A stretch of DNA of 11,875 nucleotides from CAWJHE01 sp964614855 (GTDB taxonomy: Bacteria > Chloroflexota > Anaerolineae > Anaerolineales > UBA4823): NCBI GenBank assembly GCA_964614855.1, contig CAZTMX010000081.1, forward strand, positions 1 through 11,875, written 5' to 3'. The notes below the pieces were generated by a model. It had not been told where the DNA came from. It saw nothing but the letters and a program-made list of their open reading frames with translations, and made no database searches. Positions 1 to 7,415 of this stretch are shown piece after piece. Positions within the stretch are counted from its first letter, which is position 1; each line of letters opens with the position of its first letter. The position numbers were made by a program, and so were the translations under genes.

Positions 1-489
1 ATCGAGATTGTTTCCATTTTCCCACTCTTAATTGAAGCAGGTTTTCAGCTGGATGGGGATCAGGTGGTCACTTTTCATGACTCCTGCCCTGACCGCTACG
101 ATATCAAGAATCCCACAGCTGTACGAAAGCTGTTTGCCGGTTTTGAACAGAAGGAAATGGCCAGCCACGGTAAAAATACCATCTGCTGCGGTTCTGGCGG
201 CATTGTGTCGATGATTGACCCCGACCTGTGCGCAGAGCGCGCCCAAATCCGCATGGCTGAGTTTACAGACACCGGTGCGGATGTGTGTATCACAAGCTGT
301 ATGGCCTGTGCACACCGATTGGGCAGAGCCAGTGAACCTGGAAAGGTGCGGCACTGCCTGGAGTATATTTTTAACATACCAGTCGACTATGAACAGGTGG
401 AGAAAAACACATACGCCATGTGGCAGGGCGAAGCCGGTCAGCTAAATCTAACACGGCTTCTGCAGGCAGGTGATTCTCATGTCGAATAA
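1..489 (+). CDS. CCG-domain Fe-S protein, HdrB/HdrD/GlpC-like, 5'-truncated
   Basis: The frame is open from the first base, so this is the C-terminal 162 residues of a longer protein whose start lies left of the window. It carries one complete cysteine-rich CCG domain. Numbering from the window edge, C29 lies in an HDSC motif, C62-C63 in CCGSGG, and C100/C103 form CMAC. The spacings of 32 residues from C29 to the CC pair and 36 from the CC pair to the CxxC fit the CX31-39CCGX35-37CXXC signature. In heterodisulfide reductase HdrB/HdrD, GlpC and LldE-type proteins this domain holds a [4Fe-4S] cluster, often non-cubane, or a redox-active site that passes electrons to a partner. The gene overlaps the next one by 11 bases, so it probably belongs to the operon and may be the redox partner of the Mo/W enzyme two genes on. 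The specific family member cannot be named without the N-terminal half. Confidence 0.85.
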   Translation: MEIVSIFPLLIEAGFQLDGDQVVTFHDSCPDRYDIKNPTAVRKLFAGFEQKEMASHGKNTICCGSGGIVSMIDPDLCAERAQIRMAEFTDTGADVCITSCMACAHRLGRASEPGKVRHCLEYIFNIPVDYEQVEKNTYAMWQGEAGQLNLTRLLQAGDSHVE

Positions 490-1834
490 GAATGTCCTGG
501 AGCGCCATCCAGTCAAGAACCCTGTAATTAACCACACTGAAAGTCTGTGCCCGATATGCTTAAAGACGATCGAAGCGCAGGTGGTGGAGCAAGATGGGCG
601 GGTCTATTTAAAGAAAGTATGTCCAGATCACGGACCCTCTTCTGCTTATATTTGGCCGGATGCTGATCATTACCGCTGGATGAGCTCCATCCGTTTCCCA
701 TTCAAACAGCCAGTAACCAAGCTGCCGCCCGCCCTGGGTTGCCCGTCCGATTGCGGCTTGTGTTCGATACATCTGCGCCCCCCCACCCTGGTGGAGTTGG
801 AAATCACCCAGCGTTGTAATTTGCGCTGCCCGGTGTGTTTTGTATCTGCTGGCGAAGCCCCACCCGATCCTTCTTTACAGACCCTGGAAGCGATGTTTCA
901 GGCGGTGAAAGAGCAATCCGGTACGCAGGTCAGCATCCAGTTAACCGGCGGCGAGCCAACCGTGCGAGAAGACCTGGCGCAAGTAATCCGCCTGGGGAGA
1001 AAAATTGGCTTTGAGGCTATTGAGGTCAATACCAATGGCTTAATGGTGAGTCGCAAAACTGGTTATATCGAACAATTAGTGGCTGCCGGGATCAGCGGGA
1101 TTTACCTGCAATTTGATGGTCTGACACCCCAGGTGTACGAGCAAATCCGAGGAAAAGATCTGCTGCAGGATAAGCTGCAGGCGATTAAGAACTGCCGTGC
1201 TGCCGGGACCCAGGTCGTGCTGGCGATGACAGTTATTTGGGGGATCAACCACGACCAGATAGGCGATGTACTGGATTTTGCCCTGCAAAACCAGGATGTA
1301 GTTGCCGGGCTGGCACTCCAACCCGCCTTTACCTCAGGTCGTTTTGATGTGACTTCAGAGCGGCATTTGAATATGGGGGATGTCATCTTTATGCTGGCGG
1401 AACAAAGCCGGGGGATGATCCAACCTTACGACCTGTGGCCGCTGGCTTGTTCCCACCCTCTTTGTTCCAGCGCCACGTATTTGGTCAAAGACCAGGGCGC
1501 ATACAAGCCGTTTACCCGTATGATATCTCTGGATGACTATCGCCGCTCTTTCAATACCACCAGCCCGCAGGGTTCTATTTTTGCCGATATAGCCGTTCGG
1601 AATTTCCCTGATATTGACCCGGGTTTATCTGTGGTGGTGATGAATTATATGGATTGCATGAATGTGGACCTGGCGCGCCTGAAAGAATGCAGCATGACCG
1701 TTACCATGCAGGACGGTCGCCTGATACCTTTCTGTGCCTACCAGATGACCAACCTGTACGGCAAGCGTTTTTATCCGGTTTGGGGGATCGAAGAAAAGAA
1801 ACAGGCGGTGGGCGTAGGTCATGTCTGGCGTTGA
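479..1834 (+). CDS. COG1964 radical SAM enzyme (MJ0619/Tes-like)
   Basis: A 451-residue radical SAM protein. The ATG at 479 is preferred over the in-frame GTG at 470 because AGGTGA at 468-473 sits 5 bases upstream of it. The radical SAM motif is C113-NLR-C117-PV-C120. Two further metal sites precede it: a zinc-ribbon-like set C24/C27 with C48/H51, and C88-x3-C92-x2-C95 in a GCPSDCGLC context. The GG-type motif TGGEPT follows the radical SAM cysteines. The C-terminal part has more conserved cysteines (the YMDCMN, KECSM and PFCAYQ segments). This layout matches COG1964, the group that includes archaeal MJ0619, first annotated as a pterin methyltransferase and later shown to be tetraether lipid synthase (Tes). 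I infer family, not substrate. Position inside an operon for a pterin-dependent enzyme makes both pterin and lipid substrates conceivable. It overlaps its upstream and downstream neighbours by 11 and 14 bases. Confidence 0.85.
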   Translation: MSNKNVLERHPVKNPVINHTESLCPICLKTIEAQVVEQDGRVYLKKVCPDHGPSSAYIWPDADHYRWMSSIRFPFKQPVTKLPPALGCPSDCGLCSIHLRPPTLVELEITQRCNLRCPVCFVSAGEAPPDPSLQTLEAMFQAVKEQSGTQVSIQLTGGEPTVREDLAQVIRLGRKIGFEAIEVNTNGLMVSRKTGYIEQLVAAGISGIYLQFDGLTPQVYEQIRGKDLLQDKLQAIKNCRAAGTQVVLAMTVIWGINHDQIGDVLDFALQNQDVVAGLALQPAFTSGRFDVTSERHLNMGDVIFMLAEQSRGMIQPYDLWPLACSHPLCSSATYLVKDQGAYKPFTRMISLDDYRRSFNTTSPQGSIFADIAVRNFPDIDPGLSVVVMNYMDCMNVDLARLKECSMTVTMQDGRLIPFCAYQMTNLYGKRFYPVWGIEEKKQAVGVGHVWR

Positions 1835-4019
1835 GCGGAGACAGGCAAACTGCCGGTTTTGCGGCTATTTGTGCGGGTTGATCGCTACCGTTATCGATGG
1901 GCGTGTGGTGGATGTTGAACCGGACCCCAGCCGTTATCCCTACGATGCCAGCATCCAGCGCGGTTGTTTGCGCTGGAAAGCCAACCTGGAGTTCCTGGAC
2001 CATCCACTCAGGGTGAATTTCCCCCTGAAACGTGTGGGAGAACGCGGCAGCGGGGAGTGGCAGCGTGTAACCTGGGAAGCAGCCCTTGAGGATATTGCCG
2101 CACGCCTGCAGGGTCTTAAGGACCGCTTTGGGGCAGAAACCCTGGCAACCAGCATCGGCGGGCCGCATGCCACCTATTGGCCTCTGCACCGTTTTATGAA
2201 CCTGTTTGGCAGCCCTAATAATATGGGCATTGGTCCAATTTGCTGGAACCCGGGGATCTGGGTCAACACCCTGAGTTACGGGTGGCCGGTTGAAAATGAG
2301 CTGGATATTGAAAAAACATCCTGCGCCATGTTATGGGGAACAAACCTGGCTGAATCGGACAACTCCCTTTTCTGGCGTACACTGGTTCAATTCAGGCGTG
2401 AAGGAAAACCCATCATCGTGGTGGACCCCAGGCGAACCAGGACAGCAGCCCAGGCTGATATCTGGCTGCCGGTGCGCCCCGGCACTGATCCAGTGCTGGC
2501 TCTGGGTCTATTGCATATCATCCTGACGGAAAACCTCTACGATAGCTGGTTTGTGCAAACCTGGTGTCACGGCTTTGAGCGCCTGTGCGAGCATGTGACA
2601 CCATATACGCCGGCAGTTGTCGAAAAAATTACTGGCGTTGAAGCGGAAAAGCTCCTGGCGGTTGCCCACTTGTATGCCTTGCACGCTCCAGCGACGCTGA
2701 TCACCGGCAGAGGGATCGATCAATTGGGGCAGAATACCGTCCCCACACACCGCTTATTGGCCATCCTGCGGGCTGTCACCGGGAATGTGGATGTGCCGGG
2801 AGCCTCGCATTTGTGTGAGATGCCCGATTTTATCCCCGAAGTGGATCTTGAGCTAAACGAAGCGTTGGATGAGACCCAGGCCTCGAAGCATCTTAATCGT
2901 GACCACTTATTTTTGCACTCATATCCGGGGTATGAACGGATTGAGGAATACACTAAACTGGCAGGCAGACGCCTGCCCAAACGCTATCTCACCTCGGTCC
3001 ACCCGGATTTACTCTGGAACGCTGTCCTGACCGGCGAGCCGTATCCGCTGCGGGCGATGATCGTCATGGGCAGCAACCCGCTGCTCACCCAGGCAGGCAC
3101 ACAGCGTATCTACCAGGCATTGAAGAGCCTGGATTTACTGGTGGCTTTGGAATATTTCAAGACACCCACCGCCATGTTGGCGGATTACATTCTGCCCATT
3201 GCCGGCGGGTTGGAGCGCCCGCTGTTTCAGACCCACGCCGGTACAGCAAACATTGCCTACGGCGGCGACCAGGCTATGGAGCCATATTATGAGCGCCAGA
3301 CGGATTTTTATTTTTGGAAAGAACTTGGTAAGCGGATGGGACAGGGAGCATACTGGCCTTGGGAAACGTTCCAGCAGAGCCTGGAAGAAATCCTGGCCAA
3401 AGCCGGGGTGAGCTGGCAGGAGTATGGTGAGAGTGGGTTGTACTATGCTCCTGGATCTTATCAAAAGCATGAGCTGGTGAATAAAACTAGCGGGCAAAAG
3501 AATAGCTTTGCCACGCCCAGCCGGAAAGTAGAGCTGTATTCCGAAATCCTGGCTCAGGCTGGATATGATGGGCTGCCAGTTCCCGTGTCTTTGCCAGCTT
3601 TGAAACCGGGTCATTTATGGTTGATCAGCGGCGCCCGTAAGCAGCCCTACTATGCATCTTCATACCGCCAACTTAAGACCCTGCGGGATGCCCATCCCGA
3701 ACCCCTGGCGGAAATGGATCCGGTGACTGCAGAACGGCTGGGCTTAAAAGATGGGGATAAGTTGTGTGTTGAAACTGAAAATGGGCGGGCGCGTTTTGTC
3801 CTCAAAACTTCGCAGATGCGGGAAGATGTCATCAGTGTGGAGTACGGCTGGTGGTTTCCCGAAATGCCTGCCTGTGAACCCGAATTGGGGGGACTGTGGC
3901 TTTCTAATGCCAACTTGTTAACAAATGTTGATATCAAAACCTCGGACCCGTTGATCGGAACCTGGGTTTACAATGGATTACAATGCAGGGTGACCCCTGT
4001 AGAAACGGGAGAGATGTAG
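1821..4019 (+). CDS. Mo/W-bis-MGD oxidoreductase, acetylene hydratase-like
   Basis: A 732-residue member of the DMSO reductase (CISM) superfamily. The N-terminal [4Fe-4S] site is C11-x2-C14-x3-C18 with C49. C141, in GPICWNPG, is the expected protein ligand to Mo or W. The VVDPRRT segment and the C-terminal molydopterin-dinucleotide-binding beta-barrel (ATPSRKVELYS, then MDPVTAERLGLKDGD) are typical. No Tat signal is visible before C11, so the enzyme is probably cytoplasmic. As I recall it, tungsten acetylene hydratase of Pelobacter acetylenicus has almost the same length, WERISW/RFMNL-GSPN segments like those here, and a W ligand also numbered Cys141. However, acetylene hydratase has Asp13 directly after its second cluster cysteine, while here that position is G15, so hydratase activity is not expected. 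It is more likely a redox enzyme of unknown substrate. MobB is encoded at the end of the same block. A weak SD (TAGG) precedes the ATG, which overlaps the radical SAM gene. Confidence 0.9.
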   Translation: MSGVERRQANCRFCGYLCGLIATVIDGRVVDVEPDPSRYPYDASIQRGCLRWKANLEFLDHPLRVNFPLKRVGERGSGEWQRVTWEAALEDIAARLQGLKDRFGAETLATSIGGPHATYWPLHRFMNLFGSPNNMGIGPICWNPGIWVNTLSYGWPVENELDIEKTSCAMLWGTNLAESDNSLFWRTLVQFRREGKPIIVVDPRRTRTAAQADIWLPVRPGTDPVLALGLLHIILTENLYDSWFVQTWCHGFERLCEHVTPYTPAVVEKITGVEAEKLLAVAHLYALHAPATLITGRGIDQLGQNTVPTHRLLAILRAVTGNVDVPGASHLCEMPDFIPEVDLELNEALDETQASKHLNRDHLFLHSYPGYERIEEYTKLAGRRLPKRYLTSVHPDLLWNAVLTGEPYPLRAMIVMGSNPLLTQAGTQRIYQALKSLDLLVALEYFKTPTAMLADYILPIAGGLERPLFQTHAGTANIAYGGDQAMEPYYERQTDFYFWKELGKRMGQGAYWPWETFQQSLEEILAKAGVSWQEYGESGLYYAPGSYQKHELVNKTSGQKNSFATPSRKVELYSEILAQAGYDGLPVPVSLPALKPGHLWLISGARKQPYYASSYRQLKTLRDAHPEPLAEMDPVTAERLGLKDGDKLCVETENGRARFVLKTSQMREDVISVEYGWWFPEMPACEPELGGLWLSNANLLTNVDIKTSDPLIGTWVYNGLQCRVTPVETGEM

Positions 4020-4022
4020 TTG

Positions 4023-4880
4023 ATGAGTGGGAAGAAGCATGCGATTTTATTGTTTACCAAGGCGCCGTCGCCTGGCGTTACAAAAACACGCCTGACTGAA
4101 GCGCGCGGGGGCATCCTTACCCCTGTCGAATCGGCAGAATTCTACCAGGCCACGCTGTTGGATGTGACTGAGATGTGCTTTCAGGCGCTGGCGGAGCTAA
4201 ACCAACAAGCTGAGGCTGAGGCGAATGGCCCCGAAAGGGATCGTTATGACCTGGTCGTTAGCTGCTCACCGGAAGCTGACGTGCAGCGCTTGCAGGCTTT
4301 ATTCGACAGCCACGGTCCGTGGCCGGCTGAGATAACCTATATTGTCGATCGCGGCAAGAACTTTGATGAGCATTTTGACGATGCTTTTCAACAACTCTTT
4401 GACCGCGGTTACCACGCTGTGGTCTCGGTTGGCGGTGATTTACCAACCATGCCGGTCAATCACCTGGTGCAGGCTTTTCAATGGCTGGATTACTTCGATT
4501 CCTTTTCGGATCGGGGCGGTTTTGTCCAGGCGCCGTGCCAGGAATGCGGCGTCTCGCTGGTCGGCTACACAGCCGGCACCCCCATGGACTCAGTTGGTGT
4601 TTTCTATAATCTCCACGGCGTCCCCGCTTTGGATGCGTATGTGTTGAAAGCTGAAGAAAAAGGCGTTCCCTTTGCCAGCCTGTCACCGGTAGCCGATGTG
4701 GACACCGTTGGCGATCTGGCACACTCTATCTCCTTGCTCAAGGCGCTGGCATACTCCGTCCAATTCCAACCCGGCACGCACTTGGCCCGCCGGACATTGG
4801 ATTGGATTCACAAAACCGGTATTGTCATCAGTACACCACCTAACCCGGAACACGATCCGCGGGAGAATATCGATGCCTGA
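4023..4880 (+). CDS. DUF2064/TIGR04282 GT-A-fold transferase
   Basis: A protein of about 285 residues of the DUF2064 group (COG3222, TIGR04282), whose members have a GT-A nucleotide-sugar transferase fold and are often labelled arsenosugar-biosynthesis glycosyltransferases. The N-terminal signature FTKAPSPGVTKTRL (residues 11-24), the acidic GGDLP segment (137-141) and DVDT (225-228) are present. The usual DGGYYLIG motif is replaced by ECGVSLVG (174-181), preceded by a PCQEC segment, so this copy is diverged at a normally conserved site. The start is ambiguous: TTG at 4020 and ATG at 4023 are adjacent codons, and SD GGGAGA (4007-4012) serves either. ATG is chosen. It begins 4 bases after the oxidoreductase stop and overlaps the next gene by 8 bases, so co-translation is likely. 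A cofactor or sugar nucleotidyl/glycosyl transfer serving the neighbouring enzyme is possible but unproven. Confidence 0.8.
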   Translation: MSGKKHAILLFTKAPSPGVTKTRLTEARGGILTPVESAEFYQATLLDVTEMCFQALAELNQQAEAEANGPERDRYDLVVSCSPEADVQRLQALFDSHGPWPAEITYIVDRGKNFDEHFDDAFQQLFDRGYHAVVSVGGDLPTMPVNHLVQAFQWLDYFDSFSDRGGFVQAPCQECGVSLVGYTAGTPMDSVGVFYNLHGVPALDAYVLKAEEKGVPFASLSPVADVDTVGDLAHSISLLKALAYSVQFQPGTHLARRTLDWIHKTGIVISTPPNPEHDPRENIDA

Positions 4881-5865
4881 AATTGAGCTGGATATCGAAC
4901 GCTGCACCGGCTGTGGTTTGTGTGAGGCTTTTTGCCCGGTCAATGTATTCGAGATGGGTGATCAGAACGGCCGCTGGCTGCCGGTTGCTGTACGCCCGCA
5001 GGATTGCTGGGGGTGCGATACCTGTGTGGGGCAGTGCCCAACAGGCGCGCTGCGCGTGGTTGAAACGGATGAATATCTTGATGAGGCTGCGGCTTACGGC
5101 GGGACAGGTCTCTTGGAGCGAGCTGCCCCACTGAACCAAGAACAACAAGCCCTCTATCGCTCGTGGTCTGAAGTCTTGATGAGGGTTTTGCGTTTGCGCT
5201 GGAGCCCGGTAGCGATTAATTTAATCCCGCGCGGCGCGCCGATGCCGGCTGCGCCGATGCCGCGCGAGAAACTGCGTTACTGCCAATCGCTGATGGCTGC
5301 CCGGCGCGGTAAAACTTTGCTGATGCCCGCGCGCTGCCATGCCTGCCCGGACGGTACGCATATCCTGGGCCTAACCGAGATCCCAGCCAAACTGGCCAGC
5401 GGTGAGTTGTACATACGCTTTGGCAAGCTGGCAACTATCGAAGCAGCCAGGGAGATGGTGGCGGAACGCCCTAAGTTGCCTGAACGCTCGATGCAAGCTA
5501 CCATGGTTGCACCCCTGGCCGAAGCTTTGCTGCCTCCAGATGTGATTGCAGTCATCGCCCAACCCGAACAGATGATGTGGTTGTGCATGGCAGCATCCTA
5601 CTATACAGGCAGGCGCTTTGACTTCAAGGTCAGCGGCTACAATGCCCAATGCGTCGAAACCACCCTCTTCCCCTACACCAGCGGAAAGATCAATATCTCT
5701 TTTGGTTGTTACGGCTGCCGCGCCAGTTCTGATATTGGTGATGACCTGATGTTTATGGGTATCCCAGCCCAAGAGATGCCCGGGCTGATTGAGGGACTGG
5801 AAGCCCTGGGGAAGAAAGCTATCCCCGATTCGCGGGCGAAGATTTACCTGCCTCCGCTGACATGA
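4873..5865 (+). CDS. 2x[4Fe-4S] ferredoxin-DUF169 fusion protein
   Basis: A 330-residue two-domain protein. Residues 1-60 are a bacterial-type ferredoxin with C11/C14/C17/C21 and C45/C48/C51/C55, each quartet ending in CP, which predicts two [4Fe-4S] clusters. From about residue 95 to the end is a DUF169 (COG2043) domain, with conserved cysteines C137, C155/C158 (CHAC) and C279/C282 (CYGC). DUF169 has no assigned reaction that I know of; it recurs in anaerobes next to redox enzymes. The start at 4873 is supported by GGGAGA at 4861-4866 and by the ferredoxin fold starting at once. The frame stays open further upstream but there it only overlaps the previous gene. The protein may deliver or accept electrons for the Mo/W enzyme. 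The fused ferredoxin gives the otherwise enigmatic DUF169 domain a redox context. Confidence 0.9.
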   Translation: MPEIELDIERCTGCGLCEAFCPVNVFEMGDQNGRWLPVAVRPQDCWGCDTCVGQCPTGALRVVETDEYLDEAAAYGGTGLLERAAPLNQEQQALYRSWSEVLMRVLRLRWSPVAINLIPRGAPMPAAPMPREKLRYCQSLMAARRGKTLLMPARCHACPDGTHILGLTEIPAKLASGELYIRFGKLATIEAAREMVAERPKLPERSMQATMVAPLAEALLPPDVIAVIAQPEQMMWLCMAASYYTGRRFDFKVSGYNAQCVETTLFPYTSGKINISFGCYGCRASSDIGDDLMFMGIPAQEMPGLIEGLEALGKKAIPDSRAKIYLPPLT

Positions 5866-5905
5866 TTGTGGGAATTGCTTATAAATGCCTGGGAACAGTG
5901 AGCCG

Positions 5906-6436
5906 ATGAAGATCATCCACGGCAGAGAGATTTCAGCCTTGCTCAACCCGCGCCCGGCGGTTTTGTTGACATGCTGCGATGAACAGGGCAAACCCAATAT
6001 CCTCACCATCGCCTGGCTAACCCCGCTTTCCCATGACCCGCCTTTGCTGGGTGTCAGCATCGCACCCAGCCGTTACTCTCATTCCTTGATTGATCAAACC
6101 GGAGAGTTTGTGGTGAATGTGGTATCGCGCCAATTTGAACAGGCAGTGATTTTATGCGGCGCAGAAAGCGGTGTACAGGTAGATAAATTTCAGGCTGCCG
6201 GGTTGACAGCCCTGCCGGCGCATCATGTCCGCCCACCGCTGATCGGTGGAGCGCTGGCACACATGGAATGTCGCGTTGTGAACCAACTGCACACCGGTGA
6301 TCATACCTTTTTTGTTGGACAGGTGCTGCATGCACAAGCGTTGGGGGATTGTTTTGACGAAGGCTGGTTGGAGCAAAAAGGGGATGTGCTCTTATGCCTG
6401 CAGCGCGGCGAATTTGGCACTTGGTTCAGGGATTGA
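5906..6436 (+). CDS. Flavoredoxin/flavin reductase-like FMN-binding protein
   Basis: A protein of about 176 residues of the flavin reductase-like, FMN-binding split-barrel family (COG1853, flavoredoxin type). Diagnostic segments are KPNILTIAWLTPLSHDPPLL near residues 29-48, the SRYSHSLI segment around 55-62, and EFVVNVV around 67-73. Members bind FMN and either reduce free flavin or pass electrons to a partner. An in-frame ATG at 5885 would add seven residues. Neither start has a good SD, and 5906 is chosen because the conserved domain begins right after it. It lies 40 bases after the ferredoxin-DUF169 gene with no terminator between. Its context suggests a flavin electron carrier in the same redox pathway; the partner is inferred. 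Confidence 0.85.
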   Translation: MKIIHGREISALLNPRPAVLLTCCDEQGKPNILTIAWLTPLSHDPPLLGVSIAPSRYSHSLIDQTGEFVVNVVSRQFEQAVILCGAESGVQVDKFQAAGLTALPAHHVRPPLIGGALAHMECRVVNQLHTGDHTFFVGQVLHAQALGDCFDEGWLEQKGDVLLCLQRGEFGTWFRD

Positions 6437-6460
6437 AACTTCCACATACAGGACATCAAG

Positions 6461-7402
6461 ATGATAGATCTTCAATTTCGTAAAGGGAATGAACAAGACC
6501 GCCAGGCTTTGTCCCAATTGCTGCAAGATAACCAGATGGAACCGGATGTGGATCCTGTGGAATTTACATTGGCAATCAGCGCAGGCCGACTGGCGGGTGC
6601 CACCCGGCTGGAAATCGAAGAAGGTTTGTTTTATCTGCGCCCCGTGGTGGTCGCCAGTGAATTCCAGGGAAAGGGAGTTGGGCGTGCCCTGGTAAACGAG
6701 CTGGCCAAGGATTGCCCGGTGCTGCATGTGGCGGCGCGCGGGTCGGCGGTGGAATTTTACCGGCGGCTTGGTTTTGAGCCGATCGATTGGGAGCAGGTGC
6801 CCCTGCTTTATCGAGATGAGTGCGGGCTTTGCCCGGACAAACCCGAATGCTGCCCTGTGCCGATGCGCCTGACAAATTATCGGGCGGAAGATGAGCAGCC
6901 AGATGCCATCCCTGTGATTACAGTCATCGGCAGATCGGGTTCCGGAAAAACTACTTTGCTGGAAAAAGTGATCTGCGAGTTGGCCGGGCGCGGTTACCGG
7001 CTGGCGGCGGTCAAGCATCATTCGCATTCAAATTTTGATGTCGACGTGCCGGGGAAAGACAGCTGGCGGTTTTTTCAGGCGGGCAGCCAGCATGTGGTGA
7101 TCTCTGCGCCAGAAAAGCTCGCCTCCTACCGTAAACTGCAGCAAGAGGTCAGCCTGGATGAGATCATCCAGGGGATTCATGGGGTAGACCTTATCCTGGT
7201 TGAAGGGTACAAAAAAGCAAACAAACCCACAATCGAAGTCATCCGTTCAGCCGTCAGCAGCGAACTGATCGGTGACCCGCAGCGGACGATCGCCATCGTA
7301 TCCGACATCCAGCGAGAGACAGCGCTCCCCTTTTATTACCTGGATGACTATATGGGTGTGGCGGACTTTATTGAAAAAAGCTTTCTGCAGAAGAGACTGT
7401 AA
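6461..7402 (+). CDS. mobB: GNAT acetyltransferase-MobB fusion
   Basis: A 313-residue fusion. Residues 1-118 are a GNAT N-acetyltransferase domain with acetyl-CoA motif A (EFQGKGVGRALV, 67-78) and the EFYRRLGFE segment. A cysteine cluster follows (C121, C124, C130, C131, ending PVPM), resembling the metal-binding-like tail seen in some anaerobe GNATs. Residues about 150-313 match MobB, the GTP-binding partner in molybdopterin guanine dinucleotide synthesis: the P-loop is GRSGSGKT (157-164), then VKHHSHSNFDVDVPGKDS and LILVEGYKK (about 245-252). SD AGGA lies 7 bases before the ATG. It is the last gene of the plus-strand block, 24 bases after the flavoredoxin gene. MobB supports a bis-MGD cofactor in the oxidoreductase upstream. 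What the GNAT half acetylates is unknown. The gene symbol applies to the C-terminal half only. Confidence 0.88.
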   Translation: MIDLQFRKGNEQDRQALSQLLQDNQMEPDVDPVEFTLAISAGRLAGATRLEIEEGLFYLRPVVVASEFQGKGVGRALVNELAKDCPVLHVAARGSAVEFYRRLGFEPIDWEQVPLLYRDECGLCPDKPECCPVPMRLTNYRAEDEQPDAIPVITVIGRSGSGKTTLLEKVICELAGRGYRLAAVKHHSHSNFDVDVPGKDSWRFFQAGSQHVVISAPEKLASYRKLQQEVSLDEIIQGIHGVDLILVEGYKKANKPTIEVIRSAVSSELIGDPQRTIAIVSDIQRETALPFYYLDDYMGVADFIEKSFLQKRL

Positions 7403-7415
7403 ACGTAAACCCGTT

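Noticed and set aside
1821..4019. Calling the oxidoreductase an acetylene hydratase or a formate dehydrogenase
   Set aside because: The Asp after the second cluster cysteine is missing (G15) for a hydratase, and the CH-type active-site segment of formate dehydrogenases is absent (C141 is followed by W). Only the superfamily is safe.
4020..4880. Labelling the DUF2064 gene as proof of arsenosugar biosynthesis
   Set aside because: No ArsM, ArsS or other arsenic gene is present in the window and the family label is broad.
5371..6060. Minus-strand open frame of 229 codons across the ferredoxin-DUF169 and flavoredoxin genes
   Set aside because: It lies fully antisense to two well-supported genes, has no SD, and its product shows no domain and an atypical Gln/His-rich composition. 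It is a shadow frame.
6392..7027. Minus-strand open frame of 211 codons opposite the GNAT-MobB gene
   Set aside because: The plus strand here encodes clear GNAT and MobB motifs; the antisense product is low-complexity and unlike any family.
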